A stretch of DNA of 64,000 nt. It comes from Chaenocephalus aceratus (taxonomy: Eukaryota > Chordata > Actinopteri > Perciformes > Channichthyidae). Positions 35,878 to 47,538 of this stretch are shown one piece after another (positions within the stretch are counted from its first letter, which is position 1; every line of letters starts with the position of its first letter). The stretch spans positions 97,501-161,500 of the forward strand of contig JAMFTG010000136.1 in the NCBI GenBank assembly GCA_023974075.1. The letters run 5' to 3'. A program made the position numbers and the translations under genes. The notes under the pieces are model-generated. The model worked only from the letters and a program-made list of their open reading frames with translations, had not been told where the DNA came from and searched no databases.

Positions 35878-36288
35878 GGGCTCTATAGAGAGGCGAAGTC
35901 ACGCCCATCTACTTCCGGCCCATGGGACCCCGGAAGCGAAACATTTACATTGAATTCAATGGAGAGAGAAAATGTATCTTTTGATCCCGTTTGAATTGTG
36001 CCACGAACTACACATATGATGTTTGTCAATCTTAAACAATAAGTTCCATGTCTAAAAGTCACATTTTGTCGTAAAACTGTTGAAATATAAGACTATGAAA
36101 AATACGCGACTACAAAGACTACAAATCCCAAATCCCATTCTGGCTCGCGTAAGTGATGTCACAGGCGATAATGCTCCAAGTGGTTGCGACTCGTAATTAA
36201 AGCGAAGAAGAAGAAGAAGAAGATCTCATAACCGATTTATTCCCTCCAATAAATAAGAGATTGCTAAAAATAAATTCACTTTTACAAG

Positions 36289-36401
36289 ATGCCTGTGTGC
36301 TTTGTACCAGGTTGTAATCACATAAGTGATCATACCACTTGCTCGTTCTATCGATTCCCGTCTGATGAAAGGACCAGGAGTCGCCGGATCAGACATATCA
36401 G
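36289..36401 (+). pseudogene. THAP zinc-finger first exon, copy B (open)
   Basis: Encodes MPVCFVPGCNHISDHTTCSF followed by YRFPSDERTR and IRHIR, ending at donor atatcag|gtaata. It is 113 nt long, the same as the copy C exon, and open throughout. It is called a pseudogene because no following transposase exons with a DDE core could be found in the element. Confidence 0.75.
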
Positions 36402-36659
36402 GTAATACACATGTTGTGCATGGAACACAGTCAAGTTAGCTACCTAGCTAGTAGCGACGAGTAGCGAGCACGTTAGTTAGCATTACATTACTTTAGTAAT
36501 GGTAGCCTTACCATGACATTATTATTTTATTACATGAAGTAAACTAAAGCAAAACAGATATTGTTCTAAACTGTATTAAAGTAAACAGGTATTATCTTGA
36601 ACTGTATTGAAGTGAACATGTATTATTTGGGACTGTTTTAAAGTAATCCTATATATATA

Positions 36660-36796
36660 AACCTTCTTACATACACTTTCCCAGACACCCTGACACACTA
36701 CACTCCCTGACCAAGATATCAACACACACACACATACACTTTCCCAGACACCCTGACACACACAATACACTCCCTGACCAAGATAACACACACACA

Positions 36797-36843
<47 letters not shown>

Positions 36844-36870
36844 CATCTTACCAAACACACACACATGTCC
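36660..36870 (+). repeat. CA microsatellite with ~60-bp duplicated flank
   Basis: Two copies of a segment like 'atacactttcccagacaccc tgacacac' (36671-36715 and 36733-36780) each run into CA arrays, the longest at 36786-36841. Absent from copy A. The Cys-Val frames on the minus strand are translations of it. Confidence 0.85.
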
Positions 36871-37608
36871 TTTTCAAGGTTCTTTTTGGGGCCAATATAA
36901 TCTCAAGTACTGATAGCTTTGCATGACAGATTCTTCTGGACGTGTTTCATTGTGATGACAGTAAGGGTGAGTCAATCTGTTTGTTGGAAAGACAGTAGTT
37001 GAGTGATTACTGAGAGAAAAGTATTAGAAGAGATAATTATTATTATTTAAGTGTTGTTACTTTAAAGTGTTGTTAGTTACTGACCTTTTTCTCTTTTATT
37101 TCCTTTCCCTCACCTGTAACTGCTGAGACCCTGAGGAACATGCACACTGACCTGCCCTGGCAACCTGATTTCCACTGTATGTAATAGTATTTGGTTATGG
37201 TATATTATTTATATACATCAAAGGCACAATGCACCCCCCAGAGACACACATGTATTGAGTGTGATATTTTGCATAGGTCATGTGAAATCATCTTTACATA
37301 CTAGAAAACTGTAGGAGCGGCAACTTGTTTTGAAATTGAATTTTTAATATCCGATAATGAAGTTGATCTGTTTTCTTTATTCTTCTCTCTTCCCAGCTCC
37401 ATCCATCACCATTCTCTGTTCCTGCAGGTCCTGCTTGCTAATCAATGCTTTATTTTTTGACACAATTACAAATAAAGTCAATGTATTGTATGACATGAAG
37501 TTGTGCTTCATTCTGAGTCAATAATAAATCCATTCTGCCTTCAACTGCACAATGACTGTGGACTGCACCGACATCCATGTAGCTGCCCCCCCAGTAAGAT
37601 GAACCAAG

Positions 37609-37738
37609 CAAAGAGGGTCGCCATCATGCCCAAGGACATCCCGCCGCATCCGCGGAGAGAGGGCTTAAACTGACCTGAGACCAGCACACCCAAACACAAC
37701 GGCTCTTTTAAGAGCCACCTACAGTTTCAAAGAGTTGC
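37609..37738 (+). pseudogene. Captured histone H3 3' end, copy B
   Basis: Same capture as 13369-13498: 'aaagagggtcgccatcatgc', then gacatc joined to ccgccgcatccgcggagaga, then gggcttaa (TAA 37666-37668). Stem-loop GGCTCTTTTAAGAGCC is at 37701-37716, with the downstream purine-rich element. Copy B keeps the RRIRGERA-coding end better than A but lacks the QLA codons, so the two copies carry different deletions of one ancestral H3 tail. Confidence 0.88.
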
Positions 37739-38351
37739 AATCCTACGTTATTATAATGATTCAACTGGTTCATGTATCACTTAGTTTACTGAACCGTGAT
37801 GAATGAAAGAAATGAGTGAGGTAGTGGTTTACTGAAGTTACAAATACATTAATATATGAGTAACAGGTCAGTGTAAACACAAGCTTCTGTCAATTATGGA
37901 TCATTCAAACTATATACAAATAATATGTAATAACGTTCTAAAATAAGTATTCGGTATATTCCTTGATAGCTTTTGGAGAAGGTTGTTTTTAAGTTTACTA
38001 AAATCTATCGTTTCAACTGTTTCACTTTATAAAAGGAACAGGTGAGTAGAGCATTATTGAGTTTCTTATTCTGTCAGTAAATTATCCAAATGAAATGTTT
38101 ATCATTATTTTAGTCAACCCTAAACAAATTGATTGTACCTTTTTAATAATGACCTTACATGGTCGCCAAAGTTAAATTAACTTCAGAAAATCAAATCAAT
38201 TAATTTCTCCAACAGTCAACTATTTTCATAAAGAATATATATATTTTTCAAAGTCAACTTTATTGTCAATCTTACTCAGTTTGTGTTTATAGACAGAGAG
38301 ATCAAAAAGACTTTTAAATCAAATAAAATTATACAATTTACAGATATGTAT

Positions 38352-38389
<38 letters not shown>

Positions 38390-38414
38390 TATATACACCA
38401 TCATGTATAATGAT

Positions 38415-38866
38415 GGTGGACACTTCACTGTCTGGATGGCAGCTTGCTGGTCTCTGCTCAGTCGCATTGAGGCAAGCATTGCCTCAAGCCCCCGACCCCC
38501 ATGCCCCTTCACCAGCTCCGGCACGGTGACAATGGCCTGATGTTGAGGCCGCGGCTCTGGCTCAGGTGACAAAAGCCATGCCATGCCACACTGTGCGCCC
38601 CTTAGTGCAGACCTGAACCAGTCTACATCCTGAGTGGCGATGTCTCTGGCCAGTGGGTTGTATGTCTCCTCTCACTGTTGGTAAAGTTGAGACACCGGCT
38701 GGACTACTTTGGAAGTGCCAGGCTTCCTCCACTGGCACTCAACATCTGTGGAGCTGATCTGCCACATGGCACATATTGCCAATGCTGCAGCGTGGCTGCA
38801 TTTGTACATCCCCCGTGCACAATCACAGACAGCGCTCTGCATCGCGCCATCGTCTCCCATGCAGAT
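38415..38866 (-). pseudogene. SWIM-YqaJ protein, main exon, copy B (core deleted)
   Basis: Keeps the SWIM motif CDCARGMYKCSHAAALAI and the linker with MAWLLSPEPEPRPQHQ and MRLSRDQQAAIQ. It then jumps from AIQT directly to VKCP: about 190 bp coding for the YqaJ substrate-binding start (RRGRLTAS...SPDGL) are deleted relative to copy A. The product could not be a nuclease. Confidence 0.78.
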
Positions 38867-39530
38867 CTGTACAAATAAAGTAAGTACCATGTTTGTTAGC
38901 ATGCTATAATAGATTGAATGAGCAATAATACAAGGATGGTCAGGATCTGGGGTGGGAGGGGTTATTTTTCCATAGTTTTGTCCTCTTGTCTGATTGTTGT
39001 TATTGTTTGTCTTTTCTGTATTTTTTGTAATTTGTGTTGTACTGGTTGTGATTGTACATTGTATTTTTCTAAATGTGTATGAATACATTTTTGAAAAACA
39101 TTTGATCAACAATAAAGAAGGATTTGGTCAGGATCTAGACTCAGTGTGTTAATTAATTAATCAATGCTCTCTACATTAGGAAAACACATACCGGTGTACC
39201 AGAGGGAGTCACACACAGCTGTGCCTGGATAACCAAACAAATTGACAAGATAACCAAAACCCTTGAATCTACACACAGCAAATAAACTAAGGAGATCACA
39301 CACATACAGTATAGTCGATATAAAACTGGCCGCTTCAATCTGAAGAGCAACTAAAACAAAACACGGGAGTGTACCTTGTTGTTGTGAACACTAATGTTAT
39401 CCACAGCACACACAGACCACGAAGTTCTAAAGGAGAACACTAGTTACTGAAACAAAACACGTTAGTGTACCTTGTTAGCTAATGTTAGCTAGCTGACATT
39501 AACGTTACACATTGCACTCATATTACTCAC

Positions 39531-39704
39531 CAACATCTTGTAAAGCCGGTCCCGCTGCTCTTACAGAACCGACTAACTCCCCTTTCGTGTATGTACAGCT
39601 CTCAACGTGTCCAGACTTGTAGTGATGTTCACCTCGTTTTATACTTTTATTCTCATTCTGAAAGAAACAGGTGAAATGTGCTAACGTGACGGCCGTCTTT
39701 GTGA
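39531..39704 (-). pseudogene. First exon of the SWIM-YqaJ protein, copy B
   Basis: Counterpart of 15687-15860, with HYKSGHVESCTYTKGELVG and the donor gttg|gtgagta. It is nearly identical to copy A. Confidence 0.6.
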
Positions 39705-40070
39705 TGGTGACGCGTATTGTGCGAGACGAGAGACCTGTAGTTCACTCAGCGGTTTCACACAAACAATTTTGTAACTTCACAGTTTTACGACACATTTTTA
39801 TTTTTTTGACTTTTTTGGGCAAAATATTCTTTTAAATTGACAAACATCATATGTGTCATTCGTGGCACAATTCAAACGGGATCAAAAGATAACCTTTCTC
39901 TCTGCATTGACTTCAATGTATAATTTTACGCTTCCGGGGTCCCATGGAGGCTCCCGGAAAGGGAGGGACTTCGCCTCTCTATAAGGAAGTGGCAGATTTT
40001 CTCCGGTTGTGTATTTTCAAATTCTAGCGATCTCGAGCCGGTTTCTCAAACTTACCTACCCCACCTTTAA

Positions 40071-40404
40071 GAGATGGAATGATATGATGATTCACAATCA
40101 TGTACAGTAGGTGGCGGTATGCACCTTTAAAGTTGTTTGCAATCCGCCAAAAACCGAGAGAAGAAAAAGAAGAAGCTCCTTCTAACCTGGATCCATGTGG
40201 CGCCTCGTCGCTACGGTTCTCTCTCTGTGTTTCCGATAAAGTGTGTGTGAGCTCCAGCACTACTGATCCATCATATGTGTGTCTGGATAAACCTCCGAAT
40301 GGACGCTCTGCTCTTTTTTCTGGAGCGTTTACCTCGGACTATAAGAGCTAGCTTAGCATGCTAGCTGGAAACACGTTAGCAACACTAGTCAGATTGAGAG
40401 TTTG
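40071..40404 (+). promoter_or_regulatory. Presumed promoter and 5' UTR of zinc-finger gene 2
   Basis: Between the TTAA element and the start codon. It contains CAGTAGGTGGCGGTATGCAC at 40105-40124, whose first part resembles a CTCF-type core, then a purine run (gagagaagaaaaagaagaag) and the 5' UTR shared with gene 1 from about 40245. The same 60-bp motif lies inverted at 2530-2640. Function is inferred from position only. Confidence 0.45.
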
Positions 40405-40663
40405 ATGGAGAGAGAAACGGTGTGTTTAACGGAGTTTGCAGGAAAAGGTGATCAAGTAAACATGAGTAGAGTCCAAATGCTGCTGTCGTTGAAGAAGCAG
40501 CGACTCACTGCTGCTGCTGCTGCTGCTGAAGAGATATTTGCTCTGTTTGAAAAAACGATAGCAGAGCTCGAGGAGGAGCTGTCTCTTTCCAAAGAGAAGA
40601 ACGAGAGACTCCAGAAACTACTGGACGCTGATTTACAGCCTCAGCTTCGGATACACAGAGCAG
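40405..40663 (+). CDS. C2H2 zinc-finger gene 2, coding exon 1
   Basis: Encodes MERETVCLTEFAGKGDQVNM, SRVQMLLSLKKQR, an AAAAAA run two residues longer than in gene 1, and the coiled stretch EKTIAELEEELSLSKEKNER, ending LRIHRA plus one base. The donor agcag|gtctgt is at 40664. The sequence is open and closely similar to 16427-16679, so the pair arose by duplication. It joins exon 2 at 47539, not at the ancestral acceptor. Confidence 0.8.
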
Positions 40664-41160
40664 GTCTGTTCACTTTACTCTTAATTAACACTTTAAACCA
40701 GGGGTGTCCAAACTACGGCCCGGGGGCCAAATGCGGCCCGCTGTGCTAATTCAAAAAGTATGATGAAATATGGCCCACAAATTAAACGTGTGCTTTTCTT
40801 ACATTGTACTTCTTAAATATATATGTACAAATATATTACACAGTAGTATTCATGTATTAATAAGCCCACCACCACCACGAGCGGAAGGAGGAACCTATTG
40901 CGGTGAGCACGTTGTAACTTCCGGTTGTTGTTGTCATCTCCGGGTATCCCGTGTGCCTGTTCTGTTGCCGATAGCTTATTAACTTAAACGATCGTTTTAA
41001 AACTCTTGATCACGGCAACTGCCTGACGTTGTAATCACACGTTACTACAGCTTAAGCACTCACAACTCTCCTTCTCTTAGCGACTGTAACTGTAACTCCA
41101 CAGTTGCCTACACTCTTTTCGGGTTTGCTAACGGTAGCTACTTTAGCTTGATAGCTAGCC

Positions 41161-42018
41161 ATGGCTCTTTCCCCACCCTCTGGTGCTATTTCCTGCTCTT
41201 CCTGTCTCATGTTTGGTTACTTCCCGGTCTCCTTTACTGGTAAGGATACATGTGTTAAATGTAGTATAGTTGTTAGGTTGGAGGCGGGAATCATAGCCAT
41301 AGAAGCCCGGCTCCGCATCTTAGAAAGTAACTCAGCTAAAGTAAAGCCCATGTTAGCATGTGCGGACCGGCAAAAGGTAGCTCCTCTTAGCCGTCCCCCG
41401 GCAACTCCCGAGCAGCAGGGAGGCTGGGTGACTGTTCAGAAGGGGCATAACGCGAAACCCGCAGGTCCCCACCAACCCGTTCACGTATCTAACAGATATT
41501 CCCCACTCAGCGAGACACCCGCTGAGAAGCCAACTCTGGTTATTGGTAGCTCTATTATGAGACACGTGAATCTAGAGACCGAAGCCTCCACAGTCACATG
41601 CATTCCGGGGGCCAGAGTGGGCGACGTTGAGGCGCATCTTAAACTGCTGGCTAAAAATAAACATAAATACGGTAGGATTGTTATTCACGTCGGTGGTAAT
41701 GATGTTCGTTTACGCCAATCAGAATGCACCAAACTTAATGTGGAGTCGGTGTGTAGTTATGCTAAAACAATGTCGGACACCGTAATCTTCTCTGGTCCCC
41801 TCCCCAATCTGATCAATGATGACATGTATAGCCGCATGTCATCATTTCAGCGCTGGTTGTCTTGGTGGTGCCCAGCAAACAATGTGGGCTTCGTAAATAA
41901 TTGGACAGCCTTCTGGGGAAAACCTGGTCTGATTAAGAGAGACGGCATTCATCCTACTTTGGAAGGTGCAGATCTCATTTCGGCAAACATTTCAGGGCTT
42001 TGTGGACTTAATCCATGA
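41161..42018 (+). CDS. L2 LINE ORF1 (SGNH-esterase type), intact
   Basis: A 285-aa frame beginning MALSPPSGAISC. The N-terminus has two CXXC pairs (CSSC and CVKC, around residues 14-38) and a short coiled segment RLEAGIIAIEARLRILES. From residue ~122 comes an SGNH/GDSL-like hydrolase: LVIGSSIMRHVN (Ser block), HVGGNDVR (block III) and KRDGIHPTLEGADL (Asp/His block). Esterase-type ORF1 proteins are known from L2 and CR1 elements and are thought to act with the element RNA. No stop is seen. Confidence 0.88.
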   Translation: MALSPPSGAISCSSCLMFGYFPVSFTGKDTCVKCSIVVRLEAGIIAIEARLRILESNSAKVKPMLACADRQKVAPLSRPPATPEQQGGWVTVQKGHNAKPAGPHQPVHVSNRYSPLSETPAEKPTLVIGSSIMRHVNLETEASTVTCIPGARVGDVEAHLKLLAKNKHKYGRIVIHVGGNDVRLRQSECTKLNVESVCSYAKTMSDTVIFSGPLPNLINDDMYSRMSSFQRWLSWWCPANNVGFVNNWTAFWGKPGLIKRDGIHPTLEGADLISANISGLCGLNP

Positions 42019-42132
42019 CAAACTGGAGTTGAGACCAGGAGGCAGAGTCGCAGTCTTACACGCTTCTCTGCGCTCTCTCCTAGGCAGTCATCCATAGGAA
42101 TCCCGAACCCAATAAAATACCCAATATTAGCG

Positions 42133-45129
42133 GTGTGTGTGTCTGCCCAAGGACAATTTAAGGTAAAACCTAATAGAGGTGTCATACATAATAACCTAAT
42201 AAAAGTAAATGTAACAACTACTACAGTGCAACAAAACAGGAAGATTAAATGTGGTCTCTTAAACATAAGATCTCTAGCATCTAAAGCAATATTGGTAAAT
42301 GATTTAATATCAGATTATAATATTGATATATGCTGTCTCACTGAAACTTGGTTGAGACATGAAGAATATGTCAGCATAAATGAGGCCACTCCACCCAGCC
42401 ATATCAACACTCATATTGCTCGAGGCACGGGCCGAGGAGGTGGAGTTGCAGCAATCTTTGACTCAAGTTTACTTATCAATACTAAACCAAAATTAAATTA
42501 TACCTCCTTTGAAAGCCTCGTTTTTAGTCTTACGCATCTGACCTGGAAAACTTTGCAGCCAATCTTATTTGTTACAGTGTATCGTGCACCAGGTCCTTAT
42601 TCAGAATTCTTATCAGAATTCTCTGAGTTTTTATCAACTTTGGTTCTTAAAACAGATAAAGTAATTATCGTAGGTGACTTTAATATTCATGTTGACGATG
42701 ATAAAAATAGCCTTACTGTCGCATTTAACTCTATATTAGATTCTGTTGGTTTCTGTCAGAGTGTAAATAAACCAACCCACTGCTATAATCACACTCTCGA
42801 CCTTGTTCTGACTTATGGTATTGAAATTGAGCAACTATTAGTCGAACCGCATAATCCTGCTTTATCCGACCATTTCTTAGTAACTTTTTAGTACTATTAC
42901 GAGACTACAAAGCATTAGTCAAAAGCTCTTGCAGCAGAAACCTATCTGTTAGTGCTATAGCCACATTTAAGGAAGAGATTCCACCAATACTTAACTCGAT
43001 AGCATGTCTGCATGTAGGGGAGGAAACTTATACAAAATGTACACCACCCCAAATTGATCATGTTGTTGATAGTGCTATAGATGCGCTGCAAATAAAATTA
43101 GACTCTGTTGCTCCTTTGAAAAAGAAGAAAATAAAACAACATAGATTAGCTCCATGGCATAATGCCGAAACCCGCAAAATAAAGCAAAAGTCTAGACAAC
43201 TTGAAAGGATATGGCGTTCCACTAAACTTGAAGAATCTCGTTTGATTTGGCATATTACTCTCAATGAATATAAGAAAGCACTGCGTAAAGCGAGAGCAGC
43301 CTACTACTCTTCATTAATAGATGAGAATAAGAATAATGCAAGATTTCTTTTCAGCACTGTAGCCAGGCTGACAGAGAGCCACAGCTCCATTGAGCCTTCT
43401 ATTCCCATAGCACTCAGTAGCAATGATTTTATGTGCTTTTTTAACGATAAAATTGTTACTCTTAGAAACAAAATTAATGACCTCTTACCTTTGACCAGTA
43501 TAGTGTTATCAACAGCTCCCGGAACGTAAGTTCTAATATTACACTAGATAGTAAACTAGAATGCTTTTCAGCCATAACCTTGAACAATTACATTCAATGA
43601 TTCCCTCTTCTAAACCATCAACGTGCATGTTAGACCCAATTCCAACTAAGCTGTTGAAGGAAGTTTTTCCATTAATTAGCACTTCTTTATTAAATATTAT
43701 GAATATGTCTTTATTATCAGGCTATGTTCCACAATCATTCAAAGTAGCAGTGATAAAACCGCTTCTTAAAAAGCACAACCTCGATCCAGAGGTTTTAGCC
43801 AACTATAGACCTATTTCTAATCTTCCGTTCCTCTCAAAAATTCTTGAGAAAGCGGTCGCAAAACAGTTGTGTGATTACTTAAAAAACAATGATTTATTTG
43901 AAGATTTTCAGTCTGGCTTTAGAACACATCATAGCACAGAGACAGCTCTGGTTAAAGTCACAAATGATATTCTAATAGCCTCAGACAAGGGACTTGTCTC
44001 TATTCTTGTTTTGCTCGATCTCAGTGCTGCATTTGATACTATCGACCATGATATCCTATTGCAAAGACTAGAGCACTTAGTTGGCATACAGGGAACTGCT
44101 TTAGGCTGGTTTAGGTCCTATCTATCTGAACGCTCTCAGTTTGTACGTGTTAACGATGAATCTTCCACGCAAACCAAAGTTAGCCACGGAGTGCCACAGG
44201 GCTCAGTGCTCGGACCTATTTTGTTCATATTATATATGCTTCCGTTAGGCAATATTATAAGGAATCATTCTGTAAACTTTCATTGTTATGCGGATGATAC
44301 TCAACTATATTTATCAATCAAGCCTGATGAAATTAATCATCTAAATAAAATTCAAGACTGCCTTAAGGACTTAAAAACGTGGATGACCTTAAACTTTTTG
44401 ATGTTAAACACGACCAAAACTGAAGTTATTGTACTTGGCCCGAAGAATCTACGAAACAAATTATCTAAAGATATACTAACTAGGGATGGCATTAATTTGG
44501 CCTCCAGTGAGACTATAAGGAATCTTGGTGTTATATTTGATCAGGATTTATCCTTTAACGCCCACATAAAATCAATTTCAAGGACCGCCTACTTCCATCT
44601 ACGTAACATTGCAAAAATCAGGCATATCTTGCCTCAAAACGATCCAGAGAAACTAGTCCATGCATTTGTTACTTCAAGGCTGGATTATTGTAACTCTTTA
44701 TTATCAGGCAGTACCAAGAAGTCAGTCAAGTCGCTTCAGCTGATTCAAAATGCTGCAGCTCGTGTACTAACCAGAGTTAGGAAAAGGGACCACATTACTC
44801 CTGTTCTGGCTGCCTTACACTGGCTCCCTATAGAACACAGGATAGAATTTAAAATTCTTCTTCTCGCCTACAAAGCCCTTAATGGGCAGGCGCCATCTTA
44901 CCTTAAAGAACTCATTATACCCTACTGTCCTACTAGGGCATTGCGTTCCAAGAATGCAGGGTTGTTGGTTGTTCCTAGAATCTCTAAAAGTACAATGGGA
45001 GCCAGAGCCTTTTCTTATCAAGCTCCACATTTGTGGAATCAGCTTCCAGTTTGTGTTCGGGCGGCAGACACCCTATCCGTTTTTAAGAGTGCGCTTAAGA
45101 CCTTCCTTTTTGATAAAGCTTATAGTTAG
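42133..45129 (+). pseudogene. L2 LINE ORF2 (APE - reverse transcriptase), two frameshifts
   Basis: The endonuclease part (42133-42891) has LLNIRSLASKA, CLTETWL, GRGGGVAAIF, VTVYRAPGPY, IIVGDFNIH and ALSDHFLVTF. A frameshift in a T run near 42888 moves the linker to another frame (to 43529), and a second shift near 43520 returns it. The RT part (43561-45129) has [43 protein letters not shown] and the catalytic [10 protein letters not shown], then [27 protein letters not shown] and [14 protein letters not shown]. It reads through otherwise, ending FLFDKAYS. Confidence 0.9.
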
Positions 45130-46035
45130 GGCTGATTAGATTCAGCCCCTAGTTTTGCTGATATAGGCTTAGTTTGTCGGGGGACATCTTACTTCTTCCT
45201 TCTCTCTGTCTATACCTGTGTACTCTCATGTTCCGATTAACCCAGCTTCCCCAAATGTCTTTCTTTTTGGTGTCTATATACGCCGGGATCCGGAGTCATG
45301 GATGATCCTGCGGTCCTGTGTCCTGGATCGCGAGCGCTGGATCTTGAGCCGTGGCTGTGGTCCTGGATGGATATCCTTGTGGATTCATCTTCCTATTATA
45401 CACACATGCATTTCCAAACATTTGGATTACCTATGTTGCAAATGTATTATCTTTTCAATTTACACACGGCATCTATTGCACGTCTGTCCGTCCTGGGAGA
45501 GGGATCCCTCCTCTGTTGCTCTCCCTGAGGTTTCTCCCATTTTTCCCTTTAAACTGGGTTTTCTTTGGAAGTTTTTCCTTGTACGATGTGAGGGTCTAAG
45601 GACAGAGGGTGTCGTATTGTCATACTGATATTCTGTACACACTGTGAAGACCACTGAGACAAATGTAACATTTGTGATATTGGGCTATATAAATAAACAT
45701 TGATTGATTGATTGACTTTTAAAATAAATTCAGTCAATTCATGTTGATAACATTTTCTAACAAATCAAAAAAGCCTAATAATTTATTTACATAACAAGCT
45801 TGAAATAGACCCTATGTCATCTTATTATAATCACTGTTTTTAAGGGATGAGCTGCCAACAACATAAATTAAACCCTTTAGAGAGGCGGTTTTTTTCAAAG
45901 CATATTCATGTATCGAGCCTAATTTACCTACATGTTGCTAACTTATAACTTAACTGATGAGGCGATATACCTCACCTTTATGAGTGGCCCAGCCCTTCAT
46001 ATATTTTCCTGTATGTGGACACCCCTGCTTTAAAC

Positions 46036-47538
46036 TCTTAGGTAACACTTAAGACTATTTATTAGTGCTGGGCAACAATTAAACATTTTAATCATGATTA
46101 ATCAAATAATTTGCTGTGATTAATTGCACTTTTATGCACAACATTCAATAATGAATTCAAAAGTAGTGTATTGCACACTTTTATTTTAAACAAATAAAGT
46201 TATTTTTGAACAATAGTAGGCCTATTCCCTTTACAGAGTAGCATTTCAAATATGTCTTGTAAATCTCCAAAACATTAATGTAATCAAATATAAAACCAAA
46301 GCTATTTGCCACTGCCAGGGCATTCACGTTTTATCTAGTTTGTTATAGAAAACAAGTTATTCGCCGAGTCCAGTGATAAGGAAATTCAACTTTATGGTGG
46401 TTACACATAACTCTGGTTCTATCAACTCTGCCACCTGTCGGGCTTCAGGTGATCATGTAGAGCTGTGTGTCTCCCTCAGACTCAGCAGCTGATCTGATCT
46501 CTCTCTCTTGTCCGGTTATACTTCACTTGCATTTATGTCCATATCGATCAGATCCAGCTCTCCTGATATATATATATCTTATAGAGAGCACCGATCAAAC
46601 TATTAAGAGTGAATATCTGCCGTTAATGATCGGCGGCCAATCAATCGGAGCATCACTAATTATTACCGCACATTTTGACTGGCAGGTTTTGAATTTACCG
46701 TTTTTTTAAATAAATTTGACCAGCTAAAAACCGGTAATTACCGGCTAACGGAAACCCTGGTCCCAACCTATCGTCTCTGTATACAGTTGTCTAGCTGAAT
46801 CCCCTCTCGCAGCTGTGTGTCTGTGTATTCAGCAGGATGTCTGCAGGAGGTACTTAGAGTAAAGTTGTTGGCACTGTTCTAGTGGTAAACACTGAAGAAA
46901 GAACATGTCAAGCTATGTGCTGTATCAGAAACAATGCGCTGCGTGTTTTGGGAGTAATATGCTTGTGTTTACATTAGCAAGCATCGCTAACACTCAAAGC
47001 TAACGCTGTACTGGAGAGAATATGTGTAACTTAATGTCCTTGCGGTAAACCCTGCGAGAGAGAAACGTTTGAGCTTCATACTGTTTCAGAAATAATGCTT
47101 GAAGTGGTTTGGAGCATAATATGGCATTTAATCACAGCAGCGTTTAGCTGAGTTTCTCCCAGTAGAAAACTCTTAGCAGGGGAAAGCTGCATGGCTACAA
47201 AGGGGCGTGGCTAGCAGCAGCTGTTCCATTTAAAGCAGAATCAGCCTTTTTGGAACAGGGCTGGAATAGACGGTATGAGTAGTATGAGGCATGGCTACAA
47301 TGGTTAGGTATGGCCCTATAATATATTTTTGAAATATAGCATAATAGGTAAATAAGGTTTAAATGCAGGAATTTTATTTGTAATAGAGTATTACCATTCT
47401 ATAGGCGTAGTGTAGCTGTGAACAATCCCAAATACAATGCATTAATTAGGGCTGCACAATGTCTCCCATTTTAATGATTAGATTTTTAAATGCTAACACT
47501 TAACAGTTTTTTCTGACTGTGTTTCCTGTTTCCTGAAG
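46036..47538 (+). other. Rest of intron 1 of gene 2
   Basis: Parallels intron 1 of gene 1 from about 46440 on (gene 1: 19665-19682, then 20862-22003). It includes the empty site of the 1.18-kb hAT at 46454, the 'ccggctaacggaaaccctgg' terminus (46740-46759) and a degraded TTAA-MITE 3' half (about 47180-47349). The part 46045-46400 holds another repeat starting 'agtgctgggcaacaatt' with gattaatt runs, a probable hAT-type remnant. The canonical acceptor is lost; see exon 2. Confidence 0.65.

Larger units (their letters stand above)
35887..39980 (+). mobile_element. THAP/SWIM-YqaJ DNA transposon, copy B
   Basis: 4094 bp with the same AGAGAGGCGAAGTC termini as copy A and AT on both sides (35885-35886, 39981-39982). 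It is very similar to A over most of its length, including the H3 fragment, but has a short GAA tract, an extra CA-rich region (36660-36870), an intact THAP exon and a deletion of the YqaJ core. It sits beside the fold-back element inside the TTAA element. Confidence 0.85.
35030..40066 (+). mobile_element. Composite TTAA-flanked DNA transposon (5037 bp)
   Basis: Inverted ends AGGTGGGGTAGGTAAGTTT / AAACTTACCTACCCCACCT, continuing inward with agaaaccg...ctcgag and its complement. Both sides have TTAA (35026-35029, 40067-40070). The first LINE 3' copy (4895-4910) shows the pre-insertion sequence 'atgagttaagagatgg', which proves the boundaries. It has no coding region of its own; most of it is two nested elements, a fold-back (35292-35877) and THAP/YqaJ copy B (35887-39980). 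A piggyBac or Kolobok origin is inferred from the TTAA target. Confidence 0.88.
40870..45714 (+). mobile_element. Nearly full-length L2-clade LINE (4845 bp)
   Basis: Has a 5' UTR (about 40870-41160), ORF1 with an esterase domain, ORF2 with APE and RT but no RNase H, and a 3' end 'tatataaataaacattgatt' with tandem TGATTGAT. These are features of the L2/CR1 group in fish. The boundaries are exact: gene 1 has the uninterrupted 'taagcccacttttaaaat', here split as taagcccac | element | acttttaaaat, with only 'ac' duplicated. Two frameshifts in ORF2 are the only visible damage, so it is fairly young. Confidence 0.92.
40699..46027 (+). mobile_element. hAT MITE in intron 1 of gene 2, interrupted by an L2 LINE
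   Basis: Termini CAGGGGTGTCCAAACTACGG and ...ATGTGGACACCCCTG. Perfect 8-bp target duplication ctttaaac on both sides (40691-40698, 46028-46035), the hallmark of hAT. Without the 4845-bp L2 insertion the element is 484 bp and non-coding. Gene 1 has the same insertion (16715), so it predates the locus duplication. Confidence 0.92.

Noticed and set aside
40402..40404. TTG at 40402 as the start of gene 2
   Set aside because: The ATG at 40405 is next in frame and matches the gene 1 start; TTG starts are not expected in a vertebrate gene.
45218..45628. 136-codon frame after the L2 ORF2
   Set aside because: It lies in the L2 3' UTR, shows no motif, and overlaps other unrelated frames.
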